64,000 bases of DNA from Lysobacterales bacterium (lineage in GTDB: Bacteria > Pseudomonadota > Gammaproteobacteria > Xanthomonadales > SZUA-36): NCBI GenBank assembly GCA_021648045.1, contig JAKITM010000003.1, positions 8,417 through 72,416 on the forward strand, in the 5' to 3' direction. Each line of letters begins with the position of its first letter. Position 1 is the stretch's first letter. The notes under the pieces were generated by a model. That model had not been told where the DNA came from. It searched no databases and saw nothing but the letters and a program-made list of their open reading frames with translations. Shown here piece by piece: positions 63,793 to 64,000 of this stretch. The position numbers were made by a program, and so were the translations under genes.

Positions 63793-64000
63793 ATGATGAA
63801 AAACAATATATGGCAATTACAAGAAGCAAAGAGCAAATTTAGTCAGTTGGTTGAGAGCGCTATGCATAAGGAACCGCAAATTGTCACTAAGTACGGCGAC
63901 AAAGCAGTAGTGGTTTTATCATTTGAGGAATATACAAAAATCACTAAACCAAAGACCGACTTGGTTAAGTTTTTGATAGAGTCTCCTCTCGCAGAGATAG
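63793..64000 (+). CDS. Phd/YefM-type antitoxin (3' end outside window)
   Basis: Starts ATG-ATG at 63793/63796 and reads 'NNIWQLQEAKSKFSQLVESA', then 'EPQIVTKYGDKAVVVLSFEE', the Phd/YefM fold: an N-terminal strand-helix then 'T-x-x-G-x-x-x-V-V-(L/I)'. The gene runs off the window end, so the C-terminal toxin-binding tail and any toxin gene are not visible. Directly preceded by the promoter/dyad above. Confidence 0.8.
   Translation, partial: MMKNNIWQLQEAKSKFSQLVESAMHKEPQIVTKYGDKAVVVLSFEEYTKITKPKTDLVKFLIESPLAEI

Overview
The window looks like chromosomal DNA of a gammaproteobacterium, probably a marine or environmental Gram-negative. The housekeeping set points that way: rsmJ, fabA, ppc, rnd, a System I cytochrome c maturation operon (ccmA-I), an acyltransferase-type metX, gor and queA-tgt-yajC-secD-secF. 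Genus cannot be decided from the sequence alone.

Layout: (1) 1-1,000: 3' part of an acetyl-CoA hydrolase/transferase and tRNA-Arg(CCU). (2) 1,300-3,750: a GT2-YdcF-like fusion, a small exported protein and a PagL-like lipid A deacylase. (3) 3,740-25,700: a large pigment-type biosynthetic locus, the most interesting part of the window. (4) 25,700-43,600: two divergent ABC-F ATPases, rsmJ, ppc, a radical SAM protein, envelope proteins, RNase D, an FGE/SUMF1-domain protein, S1/P1 nuclease, fabA, tRNA-Leu(CAA), metX and a TrmB-like methyltransferase. (5) 43,560-51,240: a 25-bp inverted repeat, an MBL hydrolase and the complete ccm operon, including a 57-codon ccmD. (6) 51,470-63,560: glutathione reductase, a 1,397-residue subtilase, queA, a methyltransferase, tgt, yajC, secD, secF and a terminator. 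(7) 63,600-64,000: an IS66 transposase tail joined to the start of a Phd/YefM-type antitoxin gene.

The biosynthetic locus has two halves. The rightward operon at 14,706-24,537 is an aryl polyene (APE) operon: ACP, membrane protein, acyl-activating ligase fused to a dehydratase, acyltransferase, LolA-like protein, MMPL exporter, ketosynthase, chain-length factor, dehydratase and ketoreductase. Nearly every gene overlaps the next. A convergent O-methyltransferase gene follows. The left half (3,740-14,444) is visibly AT-richer. It carries a flavin-dependent halogenase-like protein, darA and darB (dialkylresorcinol synthesis), a BtrH-like acyl-ACP acyltransferase with an overlapping HTH-like gene, and a leftward operon of ABC ATPase, ABC-2 permease, a second ACP, a second ketosynthase and a second chain-length-factor-like protein.

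Dialkylresorcinol plus aryl polyene genes are the recipe for flexirubin-type pigments, in which a polyene acid is esterified to a dialkylresorcinol. Those are best known from Bacteroidetes. My reading is that this locus makes a flexirubin-like, possibly halogenated and methylated, outer-membrane pigment in a gammaproteobacterium, with the BtrH-like protein as a candidate for the ester-forming step. The gene assignments rest on motifs visible in the sequence. The product and the roles of the second PKS set are inference.
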